64,000 nt of DNA from Myxosarcina sp. GI1 (GCF_000756305.1 NZ_JRFE01000016.1:108874-172873); one strand, 5' to 3'; shown: positions 18,530-27,605, counted from the first letter of the stretch. The notes: generated by a model not told the origin, from the letters alone. Numbers and translations: made by a program.

Positions 18530-20131
18530 ATGTTATTCAGTATTGCTTTAATTTTGCTTTTGGGCTTCATTAGCGGTCAACTAATGCACAAACTTGGCGC
18601 ACCGCCTTTGATTGGTGCTATTTTGACGGGTATTATTATTGGTCCAGAACTCGGTAATTTTATTGCCCCAGTAGTATTAGATACGGCAGCAGATTGGCGA
18701 TCGCTGGCGGTCATGGTAATTTTAATGCGGGCGGGACTGGGTTTAGATCGAGACAAGCTAGTCAAACAGGGTTCGGTAGCAATTCGCCTGGGTTTTCTCC
18801 CCGCACTTACCGAAGGAATTATTATTGCTATTGCCGCAATGTTTTTATTTAACTTCGATCTGCTGACGGGTTTACTTTTGGGTAGTGTTGTCGGTGCCGA
18901 ATCTCCTGCGGTAATCGTACCTGGAATGTTGCGCCTCAAAAGTTTGGGTTGGGGTGTGGCTAAAGGCATTCCCGATGTAATTTTAACTGGAAGTGCCTTA
19001 TCTGACGTTCTAGTCTTACTGTTATTTAGCCTGTTGCTTAATTTTTTAACGGGAGGAACAGCCAGCAATAATAGCGTGTGGTTACTGCCGTTGCAGGTTA
19101 TCTTACAAATTATTCTGGGCATAGCTATTGGTTGGGCGATCGCGCTAATAATTATTTGGGTAACAACAAAAAAGAGATGGACGCAAAATGTAGTGCAAAA
19201 AACTTTAATTGTGGCTACTCTAGCCATACTGATTATCGTTTTGGCGCAAAAACTACCGTATTCTGGTTATTTAGCAACGATGGCAATGGGTTTTTTTATT
19301 ATCGAACTCGATCCGCCTCTAGCCAGACAGCTACGAACTGAATTCAATCATCTCTGGGTAGCTGCCGAAATTATTTTATTCGTTTTAATGGGGGCGAGTA
19401 TCGAACTAGAGGTTTTAGAAGCTACTTTAGTTAAAGGAATATTGTTATTGGCAATTGGTTTGTTTTGCGGACGCACCATTGGCTGGTATTTGTCTACTTT
19501 AGGCAGCAACTGGAACTGGCGAGAAAGATTATTCTTACTACCAGGGAACTCGGCTAAAGCAACGGTACAGGCGGCTATTGGCGCAATTCCCCTCAGTCAA
19601 GGTGTAGCAGGAGGAGAGATAATTCTGGCGATCGCCGCTTGGTCAATCTTGATTACTGCCCCTATCGGTGCCTGGGCTATCCCTACTTTTGCACCGCAGT
19701 TATTAACTAAAGATGCGGTAGATCCCACTAAAGTAAATGTAGCTTCGCGGGCAGTTTTTTTAGCGGCGATCGATGGTTCTGATACAACTAATAAAGTTTT
19801 AACTACTGCTGCCGACTTAGCCAGACGTAGTAACGGAGAAATAGTTGTTTTATTTATTAATAATGGCAATCACCCTTGGCGGTACGCGGAGCGTAATCGC
19901 GATTTGCCTCACCTAAAAAAACTTACAGCTAATTTATTGCTAGATATTCGCTATCAATTTATTACTGTTAGTAATGTTAATAACAAAACAATATTAGATT
20001 TAGCCTACAAGCACCAAGCTATCAATATTCTAGTTGGCAAACCACAACCAGAATCAAGTAGCTCTGTAGCAATACATAATTTATTACCAGATCTGGTTTT
20101 TTCTAGCTCAATTCCAATTACTTTTATCTAA
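18530..20131 (+). CDS. Cation/proton antiporter (CPA family) with UspA-like C-terminal domain
   Basis: 533 residues. The first about 395 residues are a polytopic membrane domain of the Na+/H+ exchanger fold with roughly 12 segments (LFSIALILLLGFISGQLMHK start, MRAGLGLDRDKLVKQG, VVGAESPAVIVPGML, GNSAKATVQAAIGAIPLSQG). The last about 130 residues resemble a universal-stress-type nucleotide-binding fold (VFLAAIDGSDTTNKVLTTAA), which probably senses a nucleotide or regulates transport. Likely role: Na+ or K+ extrusion against protons at the plasma or thylakoid membrane. It is divergent from fur, and 71 bp upstream of the large dynamin-like gene on the same strand. The transported ion cannot be determined from sequence. 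Confidence 0.88.
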   Translation: MLFSIALILLLGFISGQLMHKLGAPPLIGAILTGIIIGPELGNFIAPVVLDTAADWRSLAVMVILMRAGLGLDRDKLVKQGSVAIRLGFLPALTEGIIIAIAAMFLFNFDLLTGLLLGSVVGAESPAVIVPGMLRLKSLGWGVAKGIPDVILTGSALSDVLVLLLFSLLLNFLTGGTASNNSVWLLPLQVILQIILGIAIGWAIALIIIWVTTKKRWTQNVVQKTLIVATLAILIIVLAQKLPYSGYLATMAMGFFIIELDPPLARQLRTEFNHLWVAAEIILFVLMGASIELEVLEATLVKGILLLAIGLFCGRTIGWYLSTLGSNWNWRERLFLLPGNSAKATVQAAIGAIPLSQGVAGGEIILAIAAWSILITAPIGAWAIPTFAPQLLTKDAVDPTKVNVASRAVFLAAIDGSDTTNKVLTTAADLARRSNGEIVVLFINNGNHPWRYAERNRDLPHLKKLTANLLLDIRYQFITVSNVNNKTILDLAYKHQAINILVGKPQPESSSSVAIHNLLPDLVFSSSIPITFI

Positions 20132-20202
20132 ATTTTTCCTTAACTATTTAAAGCCTAAAGCCTGTAAATATGAGTTTTTACGGTGTTCGTTAACCGAAAC
20201 AT

Positions 20203-22662
20203 ATGCCAGACTCAGGTAAAAGTAACTTGGTCTGCCCAATGGTTGATACACGAGCGGATTGCCAAAACTCAAACGAATTAGTTGAGTTAGATAACTTACA
20301 ACGAGAAGTAATTAAAGTATTAACTGGCGTTAATACTTTAATTAAAGATACTCAAGCTAATTTAATTAATGATGCTGCCGAAGAAAAATACGAACTGTTC
20401 GAGCAGCAAATAAGTGATGCCAGCCAAAATGTAGCAGAACTACAGTTGAGAATGGCAATTGTAGCTCCGATGAAGGCAGGAAAATCAACCATTATTAATG
20501 CGATCGTCGGACAAGAATTATTGCCTAATTGCGCGGCGGCAATGACCACAATTCCTACAGAAATTTCCTTTAATTCGCAATTAACGCAACCTATCTTAAA
20601 CCTCAGTGACAATACCCTTGAGGTTTTTAACGCTCTTTTTCTAGCAATTAAGCAACAAATTGCCCAATTCGGAATTGAGACGCTTCAGCAAAAATTAGCT
20701 CGTTATCCCCATTTAATCGAACTGCTGACCAAAATTGAAGCTATAGAACAGTTATCTTTTGCCGAGCAAATTGTCGGGCGAGATGCAATCTCTAATACTC
20801 TGAACTATCTCAATCACGTTATTCGTTTGTATAGCGTCATCGATCCTTTAAGCGAACCACTCGCCAAACTTAAAGACGTTCCTCAAATTCAAACTCCTTT
20901 TCTAAGTTTGGAGAATAGCGAAACTAACAAAAACCTGGGTAATCTGACTATTATCGATACTCCAGGTCCTAATGAAGCGGGAGAAAATCTTAAGTTAACC
21001 GCAGTGGTGGAAGAACAACTGCACCGCAGTTCGATTGTTTTAATCGTACTCGACTTTACCCAGCTCAATAATCAAGCTGCCGAAGCAATTAAAAGGCAGG
21101 TAAAGCCAATAATAGAAACAATTGGCAAAAATAATCTTTATGTTTTGGTCAATAAAGTAGACTGCCGACGCAGGGGAGATATGACCACAGAACAAGTTAA
21201 AGATTTTGTTGTTGCCGATTTAGAATTAAGCTCAAATGACGATCGCGATCGCATTTTTGAAGTATCGGCACTTCGAGCCTTTGCCGCTACGGAGTTTTTA
21301 CAGGAACTCAAGCATCGTCCCGAAGCCAAACTACAAGACCTCAAGTCTGTAGAAACCCTGGCGCAAGAAATTTTTGGCATCGACTGGGAAGAAGAGCTAG
21401 AAGATATAGACATCCAAACTCTTTTTAAAAAAGCCAAAAAGCTGTGGCAAAAGTCTGGCTTTGCTCCTTTTCTTAATGGTGCGATCGCTGCTTTGATGAC
21501 TAATGCCGCGCCTAAATGTTTAATATCAGCTTTGAGTTTGAGTCGCTATCGTTTACTAGAAATCAGAGACGATCTCAAACTTCGTAGCAATGCTATTTCT
21601 CAGGATACAGAAAAGCTACAGACAGAAGTAAAGGCTTTAGAAAACGATCTTGCTTGTTTGGAGTCATGTCGCCAGCGTCTCGGAGAGATCGAACAGATAA
21701 AAAGCAAGCTACAGCAAAATTTAGCCGTAATGTTAGAGGAACTCAAAAAAGAAGCTGTGGTTAGTGTAGAAGACTATTTTACTCGCGAAGAATACGAACG
21801 TGCCGATTCTTTAGGTAAAGCCGACATTAAAGCCAGAGAATTGTTACTCAGTAACATTGGCAATTTTGAATTGTTTCCTAAATGGATATCCAGCAATTTA
21901 AAATCTAGTTTTGAATATAAAATTGCTGAGGTAATATCGTTTAAAACCGAAGCCGAAGCAGCAGAATTTGCTGAAAAAGCAGTTCTTTGGGCAAAACAAA
22001 GATTAGACATTTTGCTGTCTAAAGTTCGTCATAATACCGAACTGGAAATTGAAGCAGCGAGTTTGAGTTTGGCAGAATTTTTGACCGAAGAAACTCTACC
22101 AATTATCAATCGTGCTAAAAGCAGACTACAAACAAACTTTAATATCGATTTAGATTTACCTCCTCCAGTTCTGCAATCTGAAGAAGAAATCGCTATAGGA
22201 CAACAGTTGGTTAAAACCAAAACTCGTTTGGTCGATCGCGGTTATGAAGAAAAGCTAGTGCGAAAAAGAGCTTGGTACTATTGGTTGGGTATCGTTCCTT
22301 TTTATAGCCAAGAGCAAATTAGAAAACCTTATAAAAAAGAAAATTACTATACTGTTTCAATTCATGAGTTAGTATCGGAAATAAATAGCTCTAGCGAAAA
22401 GTTTATCGAGGCAATTAGTAACAAAATTGACGCTTATTTAGAACTAGACCTACAGCAGCAGGTAAATAACTTTTTTGCCAACCTGGATAATTATTTAGGT
22501 AGCTATCTCCAAAATCTACAGCAGGCACAGGTAGATCGTCAGCTATCTCTCGAACAAAGAGAACGTTTGGCCGATCTTTTAAATAATTTGGTTCCTCAAA
22601 CCGACAAATACCTCTCAATGACCGATGATTGTCTCCGAGCGGTAAAGTTACCGTTCGATTGA
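20203..22662 (+). CDS. Large bacterial dynamin-like GTPase (819 aa)
   Basis: G1 is APMKAGKS at 88-95, the switch I threonines are in MTTIPTE at 114-120, G3 is DTPG at 252-255 followed by PNEAGENL, and G4 is NKVD at 317-320, so the GTPase centre is complete. A long insertion between switch I and G3 (about 125-245) is helical. The C-terminal 400 residues are alpha-helical with coiled-coil character (SNAISQDTEKLQTEVKALEN). A tryptophan/tyrosine-rich basic loop, KRAWYYWLGIVPFYSQEQIR, at about 688-707 could serve as the membrane-binding paddle. No strong transmembrane segment is present, unlike the 569-aa paralogue at 6492. Expected role: membrane remodelling or fusion. It is probably expressed with the antiporter. 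Confidence 0.87.
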   Translation: MPDSGKSNLVCPMVDTRADCQNSNELVELDNLQREVIKVLTGVNTLIKDTQANLINDAAEEKYELFEQQISDASQNVAELQLRMAIVAPMKAGKSTIINAIVGQELLPNCAAAMTTIPTEISFNSQLTQPILNLSDNTLEVFNALFLAIKQQIAQFGIETLQQKLARYPHLIELLTKIEAIEQLSFAEQIVGRDAISNTLNYLNHVIRLYSVIDPLSEPLAKLKDVPQIQTPFLSLENSETNKNLGNLTIIDTPGPNEAGENLKLTAVVEEQLHRSSIVLIVLDFTQLNNQAAEAIKRQVKPIIETIGKNNLYVLVNKVDCRRRGDMTTEQVKDFVVADLELSSNDDRDRIFEVSALRAFAATEFLQELKHRPEAKLQDLKSVETLAQEIFGIDWEEELEDIDIQTLFKKAKKLWQKSGFAPFLNGAIAALMTNAAPKCLISALSLSRYRLLEIRDDLKLRSNAISQDTEKLQTEVKALENDLACLESCRQRLGEIEQIKSKLQQNLAVMLEELKKEAVVSVEDYFTREEYERADSLGKADIKARELLLSNIGNFELFPKWISSNLKSSFEYKIAEVISFKTEAEAAEFAEKAVLWAKQRLDILLSKVRHNTELEIEAASLSLAEFLTEETLPIINRAKSRLQTNFNIDLDLPPPVLQSEEEIAIGQQLVKTKTRLVDRGYEEKLVRKRAWYYWLGIVPFYSQEQIRKPYKKENYYTVSIHELVSEINSSSEKFIEAISNKIDAYLELDLQQQVNNFFANLDNYLGSYLQNLQQAQVDRQLSLEQRERLADLLNNLVPQTDKYLSMTDDCLRAVKLPFD

Positions 22663-22810
22663 CAAAGAGAGCAATTGCTTTGCTTGGGAGCAGGGACTAA
22701 GGAAGAGAGTTAAAATTAGACTACGATCTCTCCTGCACTGTTACATCTTGCTTCCCCTGCCTGAAAAAAAGCTCGACAATTAAATATCGACAGACCACCA
22801 AAGCCTAGAA

Positions 22811-23437
22811 CTAGACAATTTTATCAGTCCAAATACTTTTACCTTCATCTTCATAAAAACGATAGTATAATTCCTTATCTTCAAATTTTTCTTCATCTGT
22901 TATGTGATGAGCAATTTTTTTGTCGATTAGTTTTTGTCCTAACGAGACAGCATCAGCACGAGAAACATCGTACTTTTTAACGATCCAGTCTACTGCTTCA
23001 CTACCAACAAAACAACGCTGATATAGTTTTAATTTTTGTCGGCGAGTTTTAATCTCGACACCTTTTTCGGCTCGCATTTCGAGAGCTAACTGTCTGACGC
23101 TAATTTTGTCTAGTTTGGCAGCATTTTGAGGAGTCTCTTGAGCGGTAGCTACGTCTCCATTAGCTTCCTGACTGATGCGATAACGGTCATCTCGCATCCA
23201 AATACCGACACTATTTGTATCTTTAACTAATAAAGTAGGAATTAGCGTCCGCTCTTCGTGATCTAAGTATTCTTCTCGACATTCTTTAATTGCCTGCTGC
23301 AATTCGCTGCGATCGAAAGATTTTGCCAAAGTAAAAATATTCCCTTGATAAATCAATCCCGATGTAGTTTTTTCCCGATCATCTACATAACCCGTAACTT
23401 TACGATATTCAACTTGTTCGGAATCTAACATCAACAT
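22811..23437 (-). CDS. DEP-domain protein
   Basis: 208 residues. The C-terminal half (about 112-195) is a DEP domain: LALEMRAEKGVEIKTRRQKL, FVGSEAVDWIVKKYDVSRAD, AVSLGQKLIDKKIAHHITDE and LYYRFYEDE. DEP domains bind membranes or partner proteins in signalling. The N-terminal half is not recognised; it contains an EYRKVTGYV segment and a predicted helix SELQQAIKECREEYLD. It lies 82 bp downstream of the DndD-like ATPase on the same strand, so it may be the last gene of that cluster, though it could have its own promoter in the AT-rich gap. Confidence 0.8.
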   Translation of the reverse strand: MLMLDSEQVEYRKVTGYVDDREKTTSGLIYQGNIFTLAKSFDRSELQQAIKECREEYLDHEERTLIPTLLVKDTNSVGIWMRDDRYRISQEANGDVATAQETPQNAAKLDKISVRQLALEMRAEKGVEIKTRRQKLKLYQRCFVGSEAVDWIVKKYDVSRADAVSLGQKLIDKKIAHHITDEEKFEDKELYYRFYEDEGKSIWTDKIV

Positions 23438-23519
23438 CAGTATTTTCTCCTATTGTCGAGCAATGATTTTAATTAAAGTTTTTGGCTTGAAATTTTAAAT
23501 ACTACGCTGTTTTTAAACA

Positions 23520-25586
23520 CTATTTATATCGTTTTATCATAACAATTTCAGTATATTCAAAATTATTTTCACTGTGTTTTACTAAAGGATAGTTTGTATC
23601 TCCTAGCTGTAGATAATCTAATTCGCAGTCTGGTTTGGGAGAGTTATAAACTAAAACATATTCTCGTCCAACTCGTTGTTCGATCTCGGTTTCTACTTCT
23701 CCCTGCCATTGTGTTTTAGTTGCTAACACCACTAACTGGTTTGCTAATTGAGGAATAGCTCTAGCTACCTGTCGGCGATATATGCGATCTAGGCTGCCAA
23801 AGGGAGAATCCATAACTACAGGAAAAGTGCTACTATCAGGTCCCATTAGGGTATTGCGTTGGCTCCATTCTCTAACACGGTCGATAATCGCGCCAATAAA
23901 ACTAAGGCTCAGAATTTGATTTTCTCCTGTAGATGCGGCAACCGTAACCTCTACTCCAGAAGTATTTTCAATTAAAGTCAGCTGATAGTTATGGTCGAGG
24001 CGAGGAAGATAGGGGGTAAAAGAAATAAAGCTAAATATTTCTCTTAATTTTTGTTCTAAGGAAAACCGAAATTGAGTTTCCAAACGGTTTCTTATTTCAT
24101 TCAGTTTGACAATAGATTCAACTGTGACATCAACGCGCTTTTTGGCTACAGCTTGCTTATGTTCGGTAAGTTTTTGTCGCTCTATTTCGGTAACATTTTT
24201 GGCGATGCTGTAGCGAATATCCGCTAACTGCTGCCTTTGTTCTCCTTGCTCTAAAACCAAACTTTTGATTTTTTCTTCAATTCGTTCTAAGTCGGAATGT
24301 AAATTTTGAATATCTCGGTCGGGGAAATTTTTGAGTTTTTTGGTAGTTTTTTCCAGTTCGGTTTCTAATTCGTTGAGCTGCCGATATAAATCGTTTGTTT
24401 TTGCTTGATGCAAATCTACTTGTTGCCAAAACTCGACAGAGTTTGCTAGAGAACGTTCGACCTGCATTTCCAAACGCATCGCTGCTGCTTCTATTTCTTG
24501 AAGATCGACTTTATCGAGCCAAGAACTAACTTGCTGATAGGAAGTAGTCTGGGGTTCTAGTTTCTCACCGCAGATACAGCGTCCTTCGGTAAGTAAGCGA
24601 GCGACAAATTCTCGTTTGATGCCTGTAGATAGTAGTCTGCGATCGCGCAAATTGCCAACTAACTGCAAGAAATTAGCGTTGATAGTTTCTAGATAAACTG
24701 TATAGCCAGCTTGAGAGATAGTCTTTTTTAAATCTGATTTAGTTTTAACTAGACTATTTTTAACCGTTTGTTCTTGTTCGATTAACTTAGCTCTTAACTG
24801 CTGTAGTTTATCGGCACCACTCGACTCTAATAAACTGGCTGAAATTTGCTTTTTGCGCGATTCTAAACTGGTAATTTCTCTACTAATTTCTGCCTGTCGC
24901 TGCGTTAGACGATCGCTTTGAGTTTCTGCTTCCATTTGTGCCTGTAATAGCTGTTTGATAGCTGGATCGCCGAGAAGTTGCAGTTCTTCTTGTAAAGTTC
25001 GTTTGGCAGTTTTTAAATGCTCTATGGCTCGATCTAAAACTTTAACCCCTAGCAACTCTTTGGTATCATCGGCGATATTATTGTCTCTCTCGCCACGAAA
25101 AAAGCGGTCGATGCGCTCGCCATCAAAAAAGAAGTACTGATGCAAACTAGCAGGTAAAATACTTTCAATAATTTCTTCTGGTGCTTCTAATGGTGGATAC
25201 CAGCGTCCATCATCAGCTGCCACCAACATAAATAATTTTGTGGAACTATAGCGAACGCTATCTAATTCTTTAGTTGCGTAACACTTACGTTTGACTTGAT
25301 ACAGCTTGCGATCGCGCTCGAACTGAAGCTCTACCCAGCATTCAACTGCCGTACCGACTTTAGCTTCATTAATCGCACGCTGATTGATTAGTAGCTCAGG
25401 AGAAGCAAAAGCTGCCGTAAATCTTTCATATAGTATCCAGGTAAAAGCATTTAAAATACTAGTTTTTCCCGCACCGTTATTGCCATAGATTGCGGTAGTG
25501 TTCTGTTCTCCACTAGCAAATTTGATTACTGGTGTTCTACCATAAAATTGCCTGAAATTACATAGCTGTAAAGATTTTAGCTTCAT
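23520..25586 (-). CDS. DndD/SMC-like AAA ATPase with long coiled coil
   Basis: 688 residues. An RecF/SMC-type N-terminus starts MKLKSLQLCNFRQFYGRTP, with Walker A GNNGAGKT at 35-42 and the DndD-type motif QYFFFDGERIDRFFRGE at about 150-166. A coiled coil follows, interrupted by a zinc-hook-like turn GRCICGEKLEP near 335. The C-terminal ATPase half holds the signature region GENQILSLSFIGAI and Walker B VVMDSPFGSLD. The family includes DndD of phosphorothioate DNA modification and several phage-defence ATPases, but no dndB, dndC, dndE or sulfur-transfer gene is nearby. Its ATG overlaps the stop of the upstream 58-aa gene by 4 bp (ATGA), which indicates translational coupling. Function: DNA-linked ATPase, inferred. 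Confidence 0.85.
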   Translation of the reverse strand: MKLKSLQLCNFRQFYGRTPVIKFASGEQNTTAIYGNNGAGKTSILNAFTWILYERFTAAFASPELLINQRAINEAKVGTAVECWVELQFERDRKLYQVKRKCYATKELDSVRYSSTKLFMLVAADDGRWYPPLEAPEEIIESILPASLHQYFFFDGERIDRFFRGERDNNIADDTKELLGVKVLDRAIEHLKTAKRTLQEELQLLGDPAIKQLLQAQMEAETQSDRLTQRQAEISREITSLESRKKQISASLLESSGADKLQQLRAKLIEQEQTVKNSLVKTKSDLKKTISQAGYTVYLETINANFLQLVGNLRDRRLLSTGIKREFVARLLTEGRCICGEKLEPQTTSYQQVSSWLDKVDLQEIEAAAMRLEMQVERSLANSVEFWQQVDLHQAKTNDLYRQLNELETELEKTTKKLKNFPDRDIQNLHSDLERIEEKIKSLVLEQGEQRQQLADIRYSIAKNVTEIERQKLTEHKQAVAKKRVDVTVESIVKLNEIRNRLETQFRFSLEQKLREIFSFISFTPYLPRLDHNYQLTLIENTSGVEVTVAASTGENQILSLSFIGAIIDRVREWSQRNTLMGPDSSTFPVVMDSPFGSLDRIYRRQVARAIPQLANQLVVLATKTQWQGEVETEIEQRVGREYVLVYNSPKPDCELDYLQLGDTNYPLVKHSENNFEYTEIVMIKRYK

Positions 25587-25759
25587 CGAACTACTTGTTT
25601 GATAATTTTTAAAATATCTTCGTTTATATTTCTTGGTGTTTTTAAATATAGTTTATCTTTTTCTAGTTTTAGCACTCGCTCTATTATGGCTTTTGCTTCT
25701 GGAGATGCAGAATTTATCGGTTCTTGAATATTATTTAAATTAGCTTTAGGGTCAACCAT
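25583..25759 (-). CDS. 58-residue protein coupled to the DndD-like ATPase
   Basis: Starting at the ATG at 25759, 5 bp after the upstream stop, the product is 58 residues: MVDPKANLNNIQEPINSA then a basic helix-forming part (AKAIIERVLKLEKDKLYLK) ending IIKQVVR. A TTG at 25774 would lengthen it by five residues and overlap the previous gene, so the ATG is preferred. No known domain is recognised. The 4-bp overlap with the ATPase start and the tight spacing on both sides argue that it is a real gene and a likely small partner of the ATPase, in the way DndE partners DndD. No sequence similarity to DndE is claimed. Confidence 0.65.
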   Translation of the reverse strand: MVDPKANLNNIQEPINSASPEAKAIIERVLKLEKDKLYLKTPRNINEDILKIIKQVVR

Positions 25760-25763
25760 ACTG

Positions 25764-26567
25764 TTAGGTTTCAAACATCAATTTGTAAGTTAATAAATTG
25801 GATATATCTATCTCTGCTAAATCTGGAATTTCTTTAAATTTTAAGTAACCTTTAAAAAAGTATGGTATTAGTCCGCACGCTACATCTAGTAAACTTTTAT
25901 TCATTTTAAGTTCTAGATCGCGTATGGTATGTTTTCCGTTAAGCAGACGAGACATATTTTTAAAAATCATGTCTGGTAGTTTTTCCTCCAATTCTCTAGC
26001 ATTTGTTAGTAAAGGAGCTAAATTGGGCGAACAAGAAGCTAAACCTTTATATTTCCACGCCAACCACTGTTGCTGCGATTCAAACATTACGCGCTCTATA
26101 TCGATTCGCGCTAAAGATAAGTTAAAACCACTTTTAAGTATTTGATGCGCCGAGTAATTTTGCTTTTGGTACTGTAATTCTTGTTTGTGTTCTTGCTGAA
26201 TAATATCGAAAAAGCTGTCTTGAGTTCTAGTTGTTATTAAAGCTATGGCTTTTTCTGGTTTGATATGATTTTTTTGAACCAAAGAAACTAAAAAATTATA
26301 CTTTAGTTGTTCTAAATTATTTTTACTTTTTGACAACAGATCTAGATCTAAAACCATCAGTTTTAGATCTAGATCTGAAAAATGTTGGCTCATGTATTTT
26401 TGCCAGAAGCGATTAGGATGATATCCACCTTCTATCCAGAGAAATTTCCCTAAGTAAAAATACATTTTCCATTGTTTATCTTTTTGAGTCTCTACAGTTA
26501 CAACACCTGTAAACTTTTGTCGTGGCAGAGGAATCAAAAAATTTTCTAAATTATTGTTTGCACTCAT
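25764..26567 (-). CDS. PatA/PixG N-terminal (DUF4388-like) protein lacking a receiver domain
   Basis: 267 residues. The sequence follows the cyanobacterial PatA/PixG pattern: FTGVVTVETQKDKQWKMYFY, LGKFLWIEGGYHPNRFWQKY, an FLVSLVQKNHIKPEKAIALI helix, FFDIIQQEH, and HTIRDLELKMNKSLLDVACG. In PatA and PixG this region is followed by a C-terminal CheY-type receiver of about 120 residues. Here the protein stops at LLTYKLMFET and the next gene starts 5 bp later, so the receiver is absent rather than frameshifted. PatA-type proteins act in phototaxis and cell-polarity signalling. It heads the four-gene minus-strand cluster, and its promoter should lie in 26568-26702, shared with divergent rsmI. Confidence 0.75.
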   Translation of the reverse strand: MSANNNLENFLIPLPRQKFTGVVTVETQKDKQWKMYFYLGKFLWIEGGYHPNRFWQKYMSQHFSDLDLKLMVLDLDLLSKSKNNLEQLKYNFLVSLVQKNHIKPEKAIALITTRTQDSFFDIIQQEHKQELQYQKQNYSAHQILKSGFNLSLARIDIERVMFESQQQWLAWKYKGLASCSPNLAPLLTNARELEEKLPDMIFKNMSRLLNGKHTIRDLELKMNKSLLDVACGLIPYFFKGYLKFKEIPDLAEIDISNLLTYKLMFET

Positions 26568-26702
26568 CTGTATTAAAATAGAGTTTATCTAGTTACAATA
26601 AAGTAGTCATAAAGTCGTAGTTTTTTTACGAAAATATTTATTATTTTGGAGCTTGGCTCGATAAAACAAATGTGATGTCTACTTTATTAACTAATTGACA
26701 TA

Positions 26703-27551
26703 ATGGAAGATTTATCTTCGGGAATACTTTACTTAGTAGGAACTCCTATTGGAAATTTAGAAGATATTACTTTAAGAGCAATACGCATCTTACAACAGGT
26801 AGATACCATTGCTGCTGAAGATACCCGTAGAACTGGCAAATTATTGCAACATTTACAAATCGATACTCCTCAAATTAGCTATTACGAACACAATCATAGC
26901 TCCCGAATTGAGAATCTACTAGCTCGTCTTCGACAAGGTGCAAAAATAGCTTTAGTTACCGATGCTGGAATGCCCAGTATTTCCGATCCGGGTTACGAAC
27001 TTGTTAGAGAAGCGATCGCCAATTCAGTTACAGTAGTTCCCATTCCTGGAGTAACAGCAGCAGTTTGTGCTTTAGCCGCATCGGGTTTGCCTACTTATAG
27101 GTTTGTGTTTGAAGGCTTTTTGCCGCAAAAAAATAAGTTCAAAAAAGAGCGGTTGGACGCACTACAATCTGAAACCAGAACGACAATTTTTTACGAAGCA
27201 CCCCATCGTCTCCAACAAACCTTAAAGGATCTAGGCGCTAGTTTGGGAATTGAACGACAAATCGTTATTGCCAGAGAACTAACCAAAATTCACGAAGAAT
27301 TTTGGCGGGGAAGCATTAATGAAGCGATCGCACTTTATGAAACTAGTCGTCAGCCAAAAGGAGAATACACACTAGTGGTTGCAGGAGCGATACCAGAAGT
27401 TGCGATCGCTACTGAGGCAGAATTAATTACCGAATTAGAGCAGCTATTAAAACAGGGCATGACGCGATCGCAAGCTAGCAGCTATTTGGCTAAAATATCA
27501 AATTTTTCGCGCCGAAAAATCTATAAGCTTGCGGTAGAAATAGTATCGTAG
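26703..27551 (+). CDS. rsmI: 16S rRNA (cytidine(1402)-2'-O)-methyltransferase RsmI
   Basis: 282 residues, SAM-dependent tetrapyrrole-methylase-like fold. Diagnostic segments: LYLVGTPIGNLEDITLRAIR at the N-terminus, AAEDTRRTGKLLQHL, ALVTDAGMPSISDPGYELVR, VPIPGVTAAVCALAASGLPT and IFYEAPHRLQQTL. It 2'-O-methylates C1402 of 16S rRNA in the decoding centre. The length is typical. A palindromic repeat (27553-27573) follows directly after the stop. The downstream AGE-family gene starts 54 bp later. It is divergent from the PatA-like cluster. Confidence 0.95.
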   Translation: MEDLSSGILYLVGTPIGNLEDITLRAIRILQQVDTIAAEDTRRTGKLLQHLQIDTPQISYYEHNHSSRIENLLARLRQGAKIALVTDAGMPSISDPGYELVREAIANSVTVVPIPGVTAAVCALAASGLPTYRFVFEGFLPQKNKFKKERLDALQSETRTTIFYEAPHRLQQTLKDLGASLGIERQIVIARELTKIHEEFWRGSINEAIALYETSRQPKGEYTLVVAGAIPEVAIATEAELITELEQLLKQGMTRSQASSYLAKISNFSRRKIYKLAVEIVS

Positions 27552-27575
27552 GGGGCAAGGCAGTACCTTGCCCAT
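27551..27575. repeat. Palindromic GGGCAAGG-CAGTA-CCTTGCCC element
   Basis: Perfect 8-bp arms at 27553-27560 and 27566-27573. A near-identical copy, AGGCAAGG-CAGTG-CCTTGCCT, lies at 49120-49140. This type of palindrome is dispersed in cyanobacterial genomes. There is no T-run here. Confidence 0.75.
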
Positions 27576-27605
27576 ATTACAAAAATTAAATATTTATTTG
27601 TTTTA

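Noticed and set aside
18577-19227. 216-residue minus-strand frame
   Set aside because: It lies wholly within the antiporter gene on the opposite strand and is rich in Lys, Pro and Ala as expected from antisense of membrane-protein codons.
6492-22662. The two dynamin-like genes as one operon or defence pair
   Set aside because: They are 12 kb apart with several unrelated minus-strand genes between them.
23520-25586. Phosphorothioation (Dnd) system
   Set aside because: Only a DndD-like ATPase is present; no dndB, dndC, dndE or cysteine desulfurase gene lies nearby.
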